A DNA stretch of 13,544 bases from Actinomycetota bacterium (GCA_009702305.1 WLIH01000011.1:1-13544); one strand, 5' to 3'; shown: positions 1 to 7,386, counted from the first letter of the stretch. A program made the numbers and translations. The notes: a model not told the origin generated them from the sequence alone.

Positions 1-42
1 ACGTCGCGCCGCTGGCTCGACCTGCTGGCGACTCAGTCCTGA
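1..42 (+). CDS. Possible C-terminal fragment of an upstream gene
   Basis: Frame 1 is open from the window edge to a TGA at 40-42 and would encode the last 13 residues of a protein ending in WLDLLATQS. If real, the gene converges on the ThrE-family gene and overlaps its stop codon (33-35) by about 10 bases. The only support is an open frame at the expected place for a tail-to-tail neighbour, and a short inverted repeat around both stop codons (CTCAG at 32-36, CTGAG at 39-43). The product cannot be identified. Fourteen open codons can easily arise by chance in GC-rich DNA. Confidence 0.3.
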   Translation, partial: TSRRWLDLLATQS

Positions 43-1370
43 GAGCCGCGCCCGCGGGAGCGACGTGATCGGGCGCGCAACGGACCCACGAGCCGTGGGC
101 CGGACAGGCGGCCCTCGAGGCGCTGGGACTCGCGCTGCAGCGGCTGCGCGACGTACTCCCCCAGGATGACGCCGGAGGACAGGGCGGTGGCGACCGACGC
201 GGCCGTGACCATCGCGAGCAGGCCCTCCGAGGTCGCCGCCCCACCCTCGGCGAGCAGCGAGAGGCCGCGGTAGATCAGCAGACCGGGCAGCAGCGGCACG
301 ACCGCGGAGACGACGACCACCAGCGGCGGCACCCGGAGCCGGGAGCAGACCGCGTAGCTGACGAAGCCCACGAAGAGCGCCGCGAACGCCACCGACCACG
401 GCCCGCGCAGCCCCTGCGACGCAATCGACTGGGCGATCACCATGGCCACGGCCGCGATCACGCCGATCGGGGCGATGATGCGGCGCGGCGCGTACGACGC
501 GAACGCGAACGCGCTGGCGCACACCGCGGCACCGACCGCCATCACGCTGACGCTCTTCACATCGACGGCGCCCGGCTCCAGGCGGCCGATCTCGACCCCG
601 GCGATGTCGGCGATCGAGAGGCCGCCGCTGACCCCCGCGATGATGCCCCCGGTCGCGAGCATGGCCTCGGTCAGCCGGGCTCCCGCGGTGACGTAGAAGC
701 CGGTCAGCGCGTCCTGCAGCGCGCCCATGAAGCCGATGCCGGCCAGCAGCATGATGATGTTCGCGGTCACGACCAGGGAGGGGTCGACGTCGAGCCCCGA
801 CGCCGCGGCCACGGCTGCGATCAGCGTCGCGACCGCGCCACCCGCGACCTGGCGATAGAAGGCCGGCAGCCGCCGCCTGCTCATGCGCAGCTGCAACCGG
901 TCGATGATCATCGCGGCGCCGACCGCGATCGCGGCGACGGCCGGGTCGCCTCCGAGCTGCACGGCGACGCCACCGCACATCACTCCCCAGCCGAGGGTGA
1001 TCGCCCACCGCGGGGTCGTGTGACCCGACGACACCAGCCGCGCCAGACGGGCGCGCGCCTCACGCAGGTCGACGCGGTCGGCCAGCAGGTCGCGCACCAG
1101 GTGATCGACCTGGGTGAGGTCCTCGTAGTCGATGTCGCGGTGCTTGACCAGGCGGGCGTAGGACACCGGCGGGTCCTCGGGCGAGCCCTGCCAGCTCATC
1201 GAGAGATTGGTGAACGTGACGTCGATGTCGGGGTTGCGCAATCCGACGTGACGCGCGACCGACTGCATCGTGGCGGTCACGTCGGCAGCCCCCGCACCCG
1301 AGGCGAGCAGCACCTCTCCGATGCGCAGGCACAGGTCGAGGGTCAGGTTGACCTCGCGCGGCTCCAGCAC
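33..1370 (-). CDS. ThrE-family threonine/serine exporter
   Basis: A 445-residue inner-membrane protein of the threonine/serine exporter family, which in Corynebacterium glutamicum ThrE exports threonine and serine, probably using the proton gradient. The N-terminal part has the family signature SGAGA at residues 24-28 within an amphipathic helical region. From about residue 125 onward the protein is a series of hydrophobic segments, consistent with the usual two-part (ThrE plus ThrE_2) membrane core of about ten helices. The C-terminal tail is short and arginine-rich. The open frame extends much further upstream, but that part is antisense to the ligase gene. I chose the GTG at 1370-1368 because GGGAG (1384-1380) lies 9 nt before it and the family alignment begins there. 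The gene diverges from the GCS2 ligase across 87 bp. Substrate is inferred from the family only. Confidence 0.85.
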   Translation of the reverse strand: MLEPREVNLTLDLCLRIGEVLLASGAGAADVTATMQSVARHVGLRNPDIDVTFTNLSMSWQGSPEDPPVSYARLVKHRDIDYEDLTQVDHLVRDLLADRVDLREARARLARLVSSGHTTPRWAITLGWGVMCGGVAVQLGGDPAVAAIAVGAAMIIDRLQLRMSRRRLPAFYRQVAGGAVATLIAAVAAASGLDVDPSLVVTANIIMLLAGIGFMGALQDALTGFYVTAGARLTEAMLATGGIIAGVSGGLSIADIAGVEIGRLEPGAVDVKSVSVMAVGAAVCASAFAFASYAPRRIIAPIGVIAAVAMVIAQSIASQGLRGPWSVAFAALFVGFVSYAVCSRLRVPPLVVVVSAVVPLLPGLLIYRGLSLLAEGGAATSEGLLAMVTAASVATALSSGVILGEYVAQPLQRESQRLEGRLSGPRLVGPLRARSRRSRGRGSQD

Positions 1371-1457
1371 CGGCCCAGTCTCCCAAGTCCGGTGCGGAGC
1401 CGCCGAATCCGTCGCCCGGACCGGTGGCCGGGACGCCGAGTGTGGAACGCTGCCGGG

Positions 1458-2585
1458 GTGCGGATCGACTTCCGGGCCTCGGCCCGACCGACCCTCGGCG
1501 TGGAGTGGGAGCTCGCCCTCGTCGACAAACAGTCGCGCGACCTGGTCAACGCCGCCTCGGAGCTGATCGGCTCCGTCGAGACGCGGCTGCCGCACCCGGG
1601 TCGGGTGCACCGCGAGCTGCTGCGCAACACCGTCGAAGTCGTCACCGGCATCTGCGACACCGTGGGCGACGCGATGGCCGACCTGCGGGCGAGCCTGGCG
1701 GCGGTCGTGCCCGTGGCCGACGAGCTCGGCGTCGACCTCTTCGGCGGCGGGACCCACCCCTTCGCCTCCTGGACCGCCCAGCAGCTCAGCGACGGCCACC
1801 GCTACGAGGAGCTGATCAACCGCACGCAGTGGTGGGGCCGCCAGATGCTGATCTGGGGGGTGCACGTGCATGTCGGGCTGCCCGAGCCGGCGCGGGTGAT
1901 GCCGGTGCTCTCGGGCCTGCTCACCTACTACCCCCATCTGCAGGCCCTGTCGGCCTCCTCCCCGATCTGGGCCGGGGTGGACACCGGCTACGCCTCCAAC
2001 CGCGCGCTGATGTTCCAGCAGCTGCCGACAGCGGGGCTGCCCTTCCAGTTCGAGACATGGGCGGAGTTCGAGCGCTTCGCGCAGGACCAGCTGACCACGG
2101 GGGTGATCGACGACCTCTCGGAGATCCGGTGGGACGTCCGGCCGGCCGCCCACCTCGGCACCCTGGAGAACAGGGTGTGCGACGGCATCTCCTCCGTCGA
2201 CGACCTGGCGGCCCTGGTCGCTCTGTCGCACTGCCTCGTGGTCGACCTCGACACCAGGATCGCGGCGGGCGAGCGGGTCGCGACGATGGCGCCCTGGCAC
2301 GTCCAGGAGAACAAGTGGCGCGCCGCGAGGTACGGCCTCGACGCCATCGTCATCCTCGACGCCGATTGCAGCGAGCGGCTGGTCACCGACGACCTCGACG
2401 ACCTCGTCGAGCGGTTGCGTCCGGTCGCCGAGCAGCTGGGCTGCGCGGCCGAGCTGGAGCTGGTCGGCCAGATCCCGGGTCGGGGAGCGTCGTACCAGCG
2501 GCAGCGAGCCGTCGCCGAGCAGAGCGGCGGCGACCTGGTGGCCGTCGTGGACTCGGTGGTCCGCGAGCTGCGCGACGGGCTCTAA
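1458..2585 (+). CDS. Glutamate-cysteine ligase family (GCS2/YbdK-type) carboxylate-amine ligase
   Basis: A 375-residue cytoplasmic ATP-dependent ligase of the GCS2 family. It would activate a carboxylate, classically the gamma-carboxylate of glutamate, and join it to an amine such as cysteine. Visible family features are GVEWE (residues 14-18), HRELLRNTVEVVTG (51-64), GGGTHPF (96-102), the WWGRQML segment followed by GVHVHVGL (134-141), and a late WHVQENKWRAARYG block. The overall pattern resembles the mycobacterial Rv0433-type protein as I remember it. YbdK relatives have only weak glutamate-cysteine ligase activity, and actinobacteria make mycothiol, so the true substrate is uncertain. Start: the GTG at 1458 gives MRIDF, matching how relatives begin. 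A GTG at 1440 would add six residues, and neither has a good ribosome-binding site. The gene converges on the FUSC gene with an 18-bp gap. Confidence 0.88.
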   Translation: MRIDFRASARPTLGVEWELALVDKQSRDLVNAASELIGSVETRLPHPGRVHRELLRNTVEVVTGICDTVGDAMADLRASLAAVVPVADELGVDLFGGGTHPFASWTAQQLSDGHRYEELINRTQWWGRQMLIWGVHVHVGLPEPARVMPVLSGLLTYYPHLQALSASSPIWAGVDTGYASNRALMFQQLPTAGLPFQFETWAEFERFAQDQLTTGVIDDLSEIRWDVRPAAHLGTLENRVCDGISSVDDLAALVALSHCLVVDLDTRIAAGERVATMAPWHVQENKWRAARYGLDAIVILDADCSERLVTDDLDDLVERLRPVAEQLGCAAELELVGQIPGRGASYQRQRAVAEQSGGDLVAVVDSVVRELRDGL

Positions 2586-2597
2586 GGGACGCGCAGC
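2567..2597. terminator. Possible bidirectional terminator hairpin
   Basis: A perfect 8-bp inverted repeat, GCTGCGCG at 2567-2574 and CGCGCAGC at 2590-2597, encloses a 15-nt loop containing the ligase stop codon. It lies at the tail-to-tail junction of the ligase and FUSC genes. There is no T-tract and the loop is large, so the terminator role is inferred from position and stem strength. Confidence 0.35.
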
Positions 2598-2603
2598 GAC
2601 CGC

Positions 2604-3704
2604 TCAGCGCGGGGGCGGCGGCAGGGCGTCGGTCGACTCGAGCTGACCCATGCCGGTCAGCAACAGCAGGTCGACCACCACCGCCCGCAGCTGGGCGAGC
2701 ACCACCTCGGCGGTCATCACGTCGGAGCGTTCGACGATCCCGGATCCCTCCCCCACCCTGAGCAGGGCAGGGCGGGCCGCCAACGGGGTCCGGTCGGCCA
2801 TCAGCTCCTCGACGACCTCGTCGACCGCCGCCGCCAGGTCGAGCGCGAGCAGGGCGTAGGAGTGCGGGATCGGGCGACGGTGATGGGCCGCCACCGCGAC
2901 GTGCCGCACCAGCACCCGCGTACTGCGCAACGCCCGGTCGAGCGGCCCGACGAGATCGGCCATCCTCCGGATCGTCGGCTTGTGCCGGACCCGGAACGGC
3001 GAGGAGGTCACGACCGCCATCCCCTCGTCCGCGGCGGCCTGCAGCTGACGGATCAGGGCGTCGGTGGCCCGTGCGTCTGCCAGCAGGTCGAGACCGTGCT
3101 CCGCGTCGCCGTCCTGCATCACCTCGGCCGCGCCGCGCAGGAGCTCGGCGACCTTGCGCATCACCACCGCCGCCTGCTCACGCGGACGGCGCAGGGGCGC
3201 CGCCGGCACGACCGTGGCGGCCACCAGGGCGACCGCTCCCCCGATCACCGCGTCGGTCCACCGCGTCAGGCTCGCGCCCGATCCCGGCACCAGGGCCGCC
3301 ACGAAGATCGCCTGCACGGCGGCCTGGTTGACGAAGAGACTGCCGGCGTCCATCAGCAGCGCCGTGCTCATCGCCAAGCCGACCACCAGCCCGATCTGCC
3401 ACGCACCGGTGCCGAGTTGGGCCACGAACAGGTCCCCGAGGAAGACGCCGATCGCCACGCCCGCCGTGACCTCGGCGACGCGTCGCAGCCGCTGGCCGTA
3501 CGACGTGCCGAGGCTGACCACGGCAGCGATCGGTGCGAACACCGGCAGGGTGTGCCCGAGCAGGTCGTGGGCGATCAACCATGCGACACCCGCGGCCACC
3601 GCACACTGGACCAGCTGCCAGCGCTTGGCCTGCCATCGCGCGACCCGGCTGCGCACCGACGTGCGGCCGCGACTCCACGCCGCCTCGAACGCCGGGCCCT
3701 CCAT
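2604..3704 (-). CDS. FUSC / aromatic-acid-exporter-like membrane protein
   Basis: A 366-residue protein with an N-terminal membrane half and a soluble helical C-terminal half, the layout of FUSC/ArAE-type transporters. Roughly six hydrophobic segments lie at residues 30-50, 55-68, 77-95, 102-120, 127-141 and 151-169. The early PVFAPIAAVVSLG block and the following RRVAEVTAGVAIG block are typical of the family's repeated membrane unit. After residue 170 it becomes charged and helical. Relatives are proposed to export aromatic acids or other organic acids, but no substrate can be read here. The ATG at 3704 follows an AGGAT-like site. The gene lies 52 nt downstream of the secreted pair on the same strand, so the three may form one operon. 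At the other end it converges on the GCS2 ligase. Confidence 0.8.
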   Translation of the reverse strand: MEGPAFEAAWSRGRTSVRSRVARWQAKRWQLVQCAVAAGVAWLIAHDLLGHTLPVFAPIAAVVSLGTSYGQRLRRVAEVTAGVAIGVFLGDLFVAQLGTGAWQIGLVVGLAMSTALLMDAGSLFVNQAAVQAIFVAALVPGSGASLTRWTDAVIGGAVALVAATVVPAAPLRRPREQAAVVMRKVAELLRGAAEVMQDGDAEHGLDLLADARATDALIRQLQAAADEGMAVVTSSPFRVRHKPTIRRMADLVGPLDRALRSTRVLVRHVAVAAHHRRPIPHSYALLALDLAAAVDEVVEELMADRTPLAARPALLRVGEGSGIVERSDVMTAEVVLAQLRAVVVDLLLLTGMGQLESTDALPPPPR

Positions 3705-3756
3705 GCTCGACGATCCTGCCAGAGCCGCGGGTCGCGCGTGGCGGGCGGCCGCATGC

Positions 3757-4095
3757 TCAGGCCGCCGGCTCGTGCGCCCAGGCCAGGGCCTGCTGCAGAT
3801 CGGCGAGGTCGCGATACCAGGTCCGCACCTCGGTGCGGCAGCGCACCCGCTGCTTCATCGTGTCGTACTCCGAGCACTCGGCCGCCGCCTCCGAATCGGT
3901 CGGCGGGTAGAGCGCCGTGCCGTCGTAGTGGAAGATCGAGAAGCCGTTGGCGGCATCGCCCTCGACCCGCACGATCGTGTCGCCCGCGGGTGCGACCGAG
4001 CTGCTGGCGGTGCCGCCGAGCCCGAGGGCGACGGTCATCCCGACCAGGGTCACCCCCGCGCCGACGAGGGGCCCCCGCCAGATCCGGGACCTCAC
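3757..4095 (-). CDS. Small secreted protein, second of a tandem paralogous pair
   Basis: A 112-residue protein I do not recognise. The GTG start at 4095-4093 overlaps the TGA of the upstream paralogue in the four bases GTGA, so translation is probably coupled. The N terminus has a basic stretch (RSRIWR) and a hydrophobic run (about residues 9-30), then a small-residue region ending SVAPA, which looks like a Sec signal peptide. The mature core, residues 39-112, aligns without gaps to residues 66-139 of the neighbour, with 36 of 74 identical by hand count. Shared features are the start DT-x-VRV, GDA-x-NGF, HYDGT, an EC...RCR pair with exactly 11 residues between cysteines (C74 and C86), and a helical tail QALxWA. 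A disulfide-stabilised extracytoplasmic domain is plausible. No enzymatic motif is visible. Confidence 0.72.
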   Translation of the reverse strand: MRSRIWRGPLVGAGVTLVGMTVALGLGGTASSSVAPAGDTIVRVEGDAANGFSIFHYDGTALYPPTDSEAAAECSEYDTMKQRVRCRTEVRTWYRDLADLQQALAWAHEPAA

Positions 4096-4511
4096 GACGC
4101 CTCGCCCTTGGCCCACTTCAGCGCCTGCTTGAGAGCGGCCAGCTCGGCGTAGCGGGTCTTGACGTGCACGCGGCACCGAGCGCGGCCGATCTTGGCCGGG
4201 AAGGTGTTGCACTCGTCGATGGCGACGCCCTGGCGTGCGGTGAACTCGGAGGTGCCGTCGTAGTGCAGGATGCCGAAGCCGTTCTGCGCGTCGCCGGTCA
4301 CCCGGACGACCGTGTCGGGCGCGGGCTCGGGCGCCGTCGCCCGCACGGCCGGGCCGGCGTGGGCGACGCCGACGAGCAGCCCACCGGCCAGGAGTCCGGC
4401 GAGCGCGGACACTCCCGGGCGGGGCCGGCGGAGGACCCTCCGATGGGGCTGGTTCAAGGGCCGAGTCAAGGGCTGGGTCAAGGGCCGAGTCAAGGGCTGG
4501 GTCACGTGCAT
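4092..4511 (-). CDS. Small secreted protein with N-terminal repeat, first of a tandem paralogous pair
   Basis: A 139-residue protein of unknown function. I chose the ATG at 4511 because GGGAG (4521-4517) sits 5 nt upstream. An in-frame GTG at 4535 would add eight residues. Residues 4-22 are a proline-rich four-residue repeat (TQPL/TRPL) from a 12-bp DNA repeat. A basic stretch (HRRVLRRPR) and a hydrophobic run (about 33-50) follow, with a good signal-peptidase-like site AHA-GP after residue 52. The mature core (66-139) has VRV-x-GDA-x-NGF, HYDGT, cysteines C101 and C113 (CX11C), and a QALKWA tail, all shared with the paralogue immediately downstream. The long tract before the signal sequence is unusual. 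The TTG codons in the repeat could act as alternative starts; the one at residue 19 would leave an ordinary signal peptide. Likely the first gene of a three-gene unit ending with the FUSC protein. Confidence 0.72.
   Translation of the reverse strand: MHVTQPLTRPLTQPLTRPLNQPHRRVLRRPRPGVSALAGLLAGGLLVGVAHAGPAVRATAPEPAPDTVVRVTGDAQNGFGILHYDGTSEFTARQGVAIDECNTFPAKIGRARCRVHVKTRYAELAALKQALKWAKGEAS
4446..4502 (-). repeat. 12-bp in-frame tandem repeat
   Basis: About 4.75 copies of a 12-bp unit, reading on the - strand as ACCCAGCCCTTG alternating with ACTCGGCCCTTG, so there is also a near-perfect 24-bp period. The array encodes TQPL/TRPL repeats at residues 4-22 of the first small secreted protein. The last unit has diverged (AACCAGCCC). 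A 12-bp unit keeps the reading frame, so changes in copy number would lengthen or shorten the N-terminal tract without frameshift. Confidence 0.9.
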
Positions 4512-4787
4512 GGTCACTCCCGAGAGGTGGTGCACCGGCGAGTTCCGGTGACGCCGACGACGCTAGGCAGTGCTGCGGTCCCGGGCGTGCCCTCGACCCT
4601 CCGCTGTGGAGGCGCCTCGACGGCGGACGACCTGGGGAGGATTCGCGGGCCGCGCGCCGGTCCGATGTCCGCAGGCATGACTCGGTGGCCGCTCGGTCGT
4701 TGCCGGGGTGCATGCTTGTGGCCTACGTCACGCCCCGACGGCCTCCCCCGACCCGCCGTAGACCGGCTCCACCGAAAGGCACCCCCC

Positions 4788-6197
4788 GTGGTCTCACCGA
4801 TCGATCCCACGTCCGCTGCGTTCCTCCTCGCCGAGAACCGCAGCATGCCGATGCACGTGGGCGGGTTGCAGCTCTTCGAGAAGCCGGCCGGGGCAGGACC
4901 CGACTACACCCGCGAGATGTACGAGGCGATGCGCGACGTCGACGACATCGCTCCCCTCTTCCTCAAGCACCCGTACCGCTCGGTCAAGACCGGAGCCCAG
5001 CTGGTCTGGCGACCCGACGAGCAGTTCGACATCGAGCACCACGTGCGCCACAGCGCCCTCCCGGCGCCGGGTCGCTACCGCGAGCTCTTCGACCTGTGCT
5101 CGCGCCTGCACTCCACCCGACTCGCCTGGGAGCGCCCCCTCTGGGAGGCCCACATCATCGAGGGCCTGGCCGACGACAAGGTCGCGATGTACACCAAGAC
5201 CCACCACGCCCTCGTCGACGGCGTCTCGGCGATGCGGCTGCTGCAGAGCGTGCTCACCACCGACCCCGACCGCCGTGGCATGCCCGCTCCGTGGGGCTAC
5301 CGCCCACGCGTCAAGGCCAAATCGGCCGACCCCCTGCCCGATGGCGGCGGCCTCGGCGAGGTCCCGATCCAGGCGGTGCGCACGGCGCTCGGCATGACCG
5401 CCGAGGCCGCCGGCCTGCCGGGCGCGCTCGTGCGCACGCTCACCAAGGGACTCAAGAACGAGACCTCGGCCGTGTCCTTCCACGCTCCGCGCACGATCTT
5501 CAACCAGACCATCACCGGAGCCCGCCGGTTCGCCGCCCAGGACTGGCCGGTCGAGCGTCTGCGCACGATCGGCAAGGCCACCGGGACGACCATCAACGAC
5601 GTCGTGCTGGCCATGTGCAGCGGCGCGATGCGCTCCTACCTGCTCGAGCAGAACGCCCTCCCCGACGCCCCGCTGGTCGCGATGGTGCCGGTCGGGCTCA
5701 ACGCGAAGCAGTCCCACGTCGCCTCGGCCGACGGGGGGAATGCCATCGGGGCCGTCATGGTCCAGCTCGCCACCGACCTGCCCGACCCGGCCAAGCGGCT
5801 GGCGTCGATCCACCGCTCGATGAAGGACGGCAAGCAGGCGCTCTCGGCGATGACGCCGATGCAGATCATGGCGATGAGTGCCATCGGTCAGGCACCTGCG
5901 ATCCTCGGCCCGGTGCTGCGGATGCAGGGCATCATGCGCCCGCCGTACAACCTCATCATCAGCAACGTGCCCGGTCCGCGCACCACGCACTACTGGAACG
6001 GCGCGAAGATGACCGGCACCTACCCGCTCTCGATCCCGATCAACGGCATGGCCCTCAACATCACCTGCACGTCGTACGACGGGCAGATGGCCTTCGGCCT
6101 GATCGGCTGCCGGCGGACCGTGCCGAGCCTGCAGCGGATGCTGGTGCACCTCGAGGACGAGGTCGTCGCGCTGGAGCTGGCGGCCGGGGTCGCCTGA
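4788..6197 (+). CDS. Wax ester synthase/diacylglycerol acyltransferase (WS/DGAT)
   Basis: A 469-residue acyltransferase that would join an acyl-CoA to a fatty alcohol or diacylglycerol, making wax ester or triacylglycerol for actinobacterial lipid storage. The catalytic motif HHALVDG lies at residues 139-145 (family consensus HHxxxDG, second His as general base). Supporting blocks are the N-terminal SPIDPTSAAFLLAE, ERPLWEAHIIEGL at 115-127, a TTINDVVLAMCSGA block in the middle, and the C-terminal NLIISNVPGPR region of the WS_DGAT C domain. The length is normal for the family. The open frame runs far upstream, but that part is antisense to the FUSC gene. The GTG at 4788 is preceded by AAAGG (4775-4779) with 8 nt spacing and gives MVSPIDP, a usual family start. 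Actinobacteria often carry several paralogues, so a specific tgs number cannot be assigned. Confidence 0.93.
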   Translation: MVSPIDPTSAAFLLAENRSMPMHVGGLQLFEKPAGAGPDYTREMYEAMRDVDDIAPLFLKHPYRSVKTGAQLVWRPDEQFDIEHHVRHSALPAPGRYRELFDLCSRLHSTRLAWERPLWEAHIIEGLADDKVAMYTKTHHALVDGVSAMRLLQSVLTTDPDRRGMPAPWGYRPRVKAKSADPLPDGGGLGEVPIQAVRTALGMTAEAAGLPGALVRTLTKGLKNETSAVSFHAPRTIFNQTITGARRFAAQDWPVERLRTIGKATGTTINDVVLAMCSGAMRSYLLEQNALPDAPLVAMVPVGLNAKQSHVASADGGNAIGAVMVQLATDLPDPAKRLASIHRSMKDGKQALSAMTPMQIMAMSAIGQAPAILGPVLRMQGIMRPPYNLIISNVPGPRTTHYWNGAKMTGTYPLSIPINGMALNITCTSYDGQMAFGLIGCRRTVPSLQRMLVHLEDEVVALELAAGVA

Positions 6198-6206
6198 ACG
6201 ACCGGA

Positions 6207-7361
6207 TCAGGGCAGCTCGACGAGGCCGCCGCCGACCTGGGCGGCCACCGCGCGCAGTCGCGCCCGGGTCACGTCGGCGACCGTGAGAAGCCCGCTGGCG
6301 TGGGCATTGGAGCCGACCCGGGTGGGCTCGGCGGAGTTGATGCTCACGCAGGTCCGCCGACCGCCGTCGGCGGCGTTCTGCAGAGCGACGGCATGGCCGG
6401 TGGTCCCGCTGCCGGCGAAGAAGTCGAGCACCCGGGCATCGGCCGGCATGGTGGCGAGGATGCGTCGGAGCAGACCGGTCGGCTTGGGCGACTCGAAGAC
6501 GTGGCCGACGATCTCCTTGAGCTCGGCCACAGCGGTGTCGGTCGAGCCGACCTCCTCGGCCAGCCAGATGGTCGGCAGCTTCTTGCGTCGACCCGGGCTG
6601 AGCCAGTCGCGCTGGAAGACGTCGACCCGCGCGCCGTCACGGCCCTTGATGGTGCGGCACACGAGGTCGTCACCGCGCTTGTCGATGAGCGGGCGGCTCC
6701 ACCGCCACACGGCCGGCTGACCGTCGCCGAAGACCGGGCTGATCTCCTCGGCGCCGTCGAACGGCGTGGTGCGCACCCGGCCGCTCACCGGGTCGCCCCA
6801 GATCGGGAAGTGCAGCGTCGGGGCCGTGACCGGGTTGAACTTCTTGTTGGTGTTGCGCAGCGGCAGGTGGCGGAAGCGCCGGCCGGACTCGTCGCGCTGC
6901 GGGAAGTCGGCCGGGTCGACGGTCTCGCTGCTGGAGGCCTGCAGCACGCTCAGGCGCGGGTCGCGGACGTAGACGAGCAGATACTCGTGGCTGGTCGCGA
7001 AGCCGTTGCCCAGCTGGCGGCCCTTGGGGTTGAGGTTGACCACGATCTGCGCGAGGAAGCCCGCCTCCCCGAAGACCTCGTCCATCAGCAGGCGCAGGTG
7101 GGCGGCCTCGTGGTCGTCGATGCTGACGTAGATCGCCCCGGTCTGCGCGAGCAGCGCGCGGGCGGCCTCCAGCCGCGGTCGCATCATCGCCACCCAGGCC
7201 TGGTGCCGGCTGGCGCCGCCGGCCCCGCGGATGTCGTCGTGATAGGCGAAGTCGTTGCCGGTGTTGTACGGCGGGTCGATGTAGACCAGGTCGAAGGGAC
7301 CCTCCAGCCGGGCGAGGACCTCGAGATTGTCGCCCTCGATGAAGGTGTTCCACGGCTGCAC
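6207..7361 (-). CDS. Site-specific DNA methyltransferase, type III Mod-like, no partner nuclease
   Basis: A 384-residue S-adenosylmethionine-dependent DNA amino-methyltransferase. The catalytic motif IV, DPPY (29-32, followed by NTGNDF), comes near the N terminus. The AdoMet-binding motif I, DFFAGSGTTG (313-322), is near the C terminus. This is the beta-class order, and the NTGNDF and FFAGSGTTGHAV contexts resemble type III Mod and related N6-adenine enzymes. Residues about 100-300 would hold the target-recognition region. It is clearly shorter than classical type III Mod proteins (around 600 residues), and no Res helicase/nuclease lies on either side, so it is an orphan within the window. 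The start is the GTG at 7361. AGGG 7 nt upstream can serve as ribosome-binding site and is also part of a TAGGGT -10-like box. It converges on the acyltransferase with a 9-bp gap. Target sequence and role are not predictable. Confidence 0.88.
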   Translation of the reverse strand: MQPWNTFIEGDNLEVLARLEGPFDLVYIDPPYNTGNDFAYHDDIRGAGGASRHQAWVAMMRPRLEAARALLAQTGAIYVSIDDHEAAHLRLLMDEVFGEAGFLAQIVVNLNPKGRQLGNGFATSHEYLLVYVRDPRLSVLQASSSETVDPADFPQRDESGRRFRHLPLRNTNKKFNPVTAPTLHFPIWGDPVSGRVRTTPFDGAEEISPVFGDGQPAVWRWSRPLIDKRGDDLVCRTIKGRDGARVDVFQRDWLSPGRRKKLPTIWLAEEVGSTDTAVAELKEIVGHVFESPKPTGLLRRILATMPADARVLDFFAGSGTTGHAVALQNAADGGRRTCVSINSAEPTRVGSNAHASGLLTVADVTRARLRAVAAQVGGGLVELP

Positions 7362-7367
7362 CCGCGC

Positions 7368-7373
7368 ACCCTA
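7368..7373 (-). promoter_or_regulatory. -10-like box or ribosome-binding site of the methyltransferase
   Basis: TAGGGT on the - strand lies 6 nt before the GTG start. It fits a TANNNT -10 of a leaderless transcript, but no good -35 sits 17-18 nt upstream. The same bases contain AGGG at ideal ribosome-binding distance. The two readings cannot be separated from sequence. Confidence 0.3.
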
Positions 7374-7386
7374 GTGCGCCGGCGCC

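Noticed and set aside
1371..2300. Long - strand extension of the ThrE-family frame (open back to 2300)
   Set aside because: It is antisense to a well-conserved GCS2 ligase and has arginine/glycine/histidine-rich shadow composition. The family alignment and a good ribosome-binding site place the start at 1370.
4557..4565. TAGCGTCGT on the - strand, identical to nine bases before the secreted gene at 12043, as a shared promoter element
   Set aside because: Here it lies about 50 bases from the start codon with no -35, whereas at 12043 it ends within 10 bases. The shared 9-mer is probably coincidence.
4096..4713. Upstream - strand extension of the second secreted protein's frame
   Set aside because: It overlaps the first paralogue out of frame and has shadow composition. 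The GTG at 4095 starts directly at a signal peptide.
4700..4729. TTGCCG (4700-4705) and TACGTC (4724-4729) as a promoter for the acyltransferase
   Set aside because: The spacer is 18 bp, but the -10 lacks the final T and the -35 is a poor match, so it is no better than chance in this composition.
2862..4787. Long + strand extension upstream of the acyltransferase (open from 2862)
   Set aside because: It is antisense to the FUSC gene and the secreted pair, with low-complexity shadow translation. The acyltransferase family begins at MVSPIDP (4788).
6207..7361. Complete type III restriction-modification system
   Set aside because: No helicase/nuclease Res gene is present on either side. The flanking genes are an acyltransferase and a glycosidase.
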